Shown one piece after another: positions 17,355-17,500 of a stretch of DNA of 17,500 bases. Position 1 is the stretch's first letter, and each line of letters begins with the position of its first letter. A program made the translations under genes and the position numbers. The notes beneath the pieces are model-generated. The model ran no database searches. It had not been told where the DNA came from and saw nothing but the letters and a program-made list of their open reading frames with translations. Where the stretch lies: assembly GCA_012295275.1 (NCBI GenBank), contig CM022677.1, forward strand, positions 27,286,379-27,303,878. Direction: 5' to 3'. The DNA is from Chrysomallon squamiferum. Lineage: Eukaryota > Mollusca > Gastropoda > Neomphalida > Peltospiridae.

Positions 17355-17500
17355 GAAAAAAAAGGAGGAAAATTAATTACAGTGAAAGAAAATGGACACA
17401 CCCAACCACACCACAAAAAAAAAAAAAAAAAAAAAGTTACACAAGAAGACGAAAAAACGAAATACAAATTAAAACGAAAGATAGAAAAAAAAGAGAGAAA
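17352..17500. other. A-rich end of window, no gene seen
   Basis: Purine-rich and A-rich DNA with a 21-A run at 17415-17435. Nothing else is recognisable before the window ends. Confidence 0.7.

Overview
The window looks like gene-poor eukaryotic (animal) DNA, probably intergenic or deep intronic. It has no bacterial-type gene, no rRNA and no convincing tRNA. Every long open frame is made by tandem repeats whose unit or spacing is a multiple of 3. More than half of the window is simple-sequence DNA: (GA)n/(TC)n, (ATT)n, (AGT)n, (CA/TG)n, (GATA)n/(TCTA)n, (TTTA)n and poly-A/T. Three minisatellites and a G-rich block add to this. The unique islands are AT-rich but keep many CpGs, as is usual for intergenic DNA of invertebrates. 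One stretch at 13765-13777 resembles a motif I remember as very common in molluscan genomes, so a mollusc or other lophotrochozoan is my best guess. That guess is an inference, not a demonstration.

Layout. 1-1455: pyrimidine tract, a (TC)n/(GA)n inverted pair, a perfect 52-bp (AAT)/(ATT) palindrome, then unique DNA. 1456-2380: minisatellite with a 30-bp unit. 2381-5230: unique islands separated by (AG)n, (TTA)n and degenerate (AGT)n. 5231-7110: unique islands and trinucleotide mosaics, with a TGACGT cluster at 6446-6552. 7111-8155: (GA)n/(GAA)n, an ATGGCGG-containing island and a 390-bp G-rich, C-poor block. 8156-10676: AT-rich DNA with (TTA)n, (TTTA)n, (GTAT)n and (CA)n. 10677-11897: the most striking element, a 34/45-bp satellite of 30 full copies. 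11898-13090: mixed unique and simple DNA with two weak exon candidates. 13094-14837: (TCTA)n, (TC)89, a unique island, (AG)n, a GC-box island and a pure (AG)n run of 233 bp. 14885-16313: degenerate (AGT)n, poly-A and a 50-75-bp minisatellite. 16314-17500: unique DNA, a (GATA)n field and a duplicated (AG)n module.

What may matter biologically. The satellite at 10677-11897 is built from an 11-bp module used once (34-bp monomer) or twice (45-bp monomer). It carries 27 exact copies of a palindrome, GTTACGTAAT, that fits the PAR-bZIP/NFIL3 consensus. It shows a change in organisation along its length. Unique islands are enriched in TGACGTCA (CRE-like) palindromes, and the 10-bp palindrome GTCACGTGAC occurs twice. 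No protein-coding gene can be supported with confidence. Three splice-site-bounded open segments are listed as candidates only.
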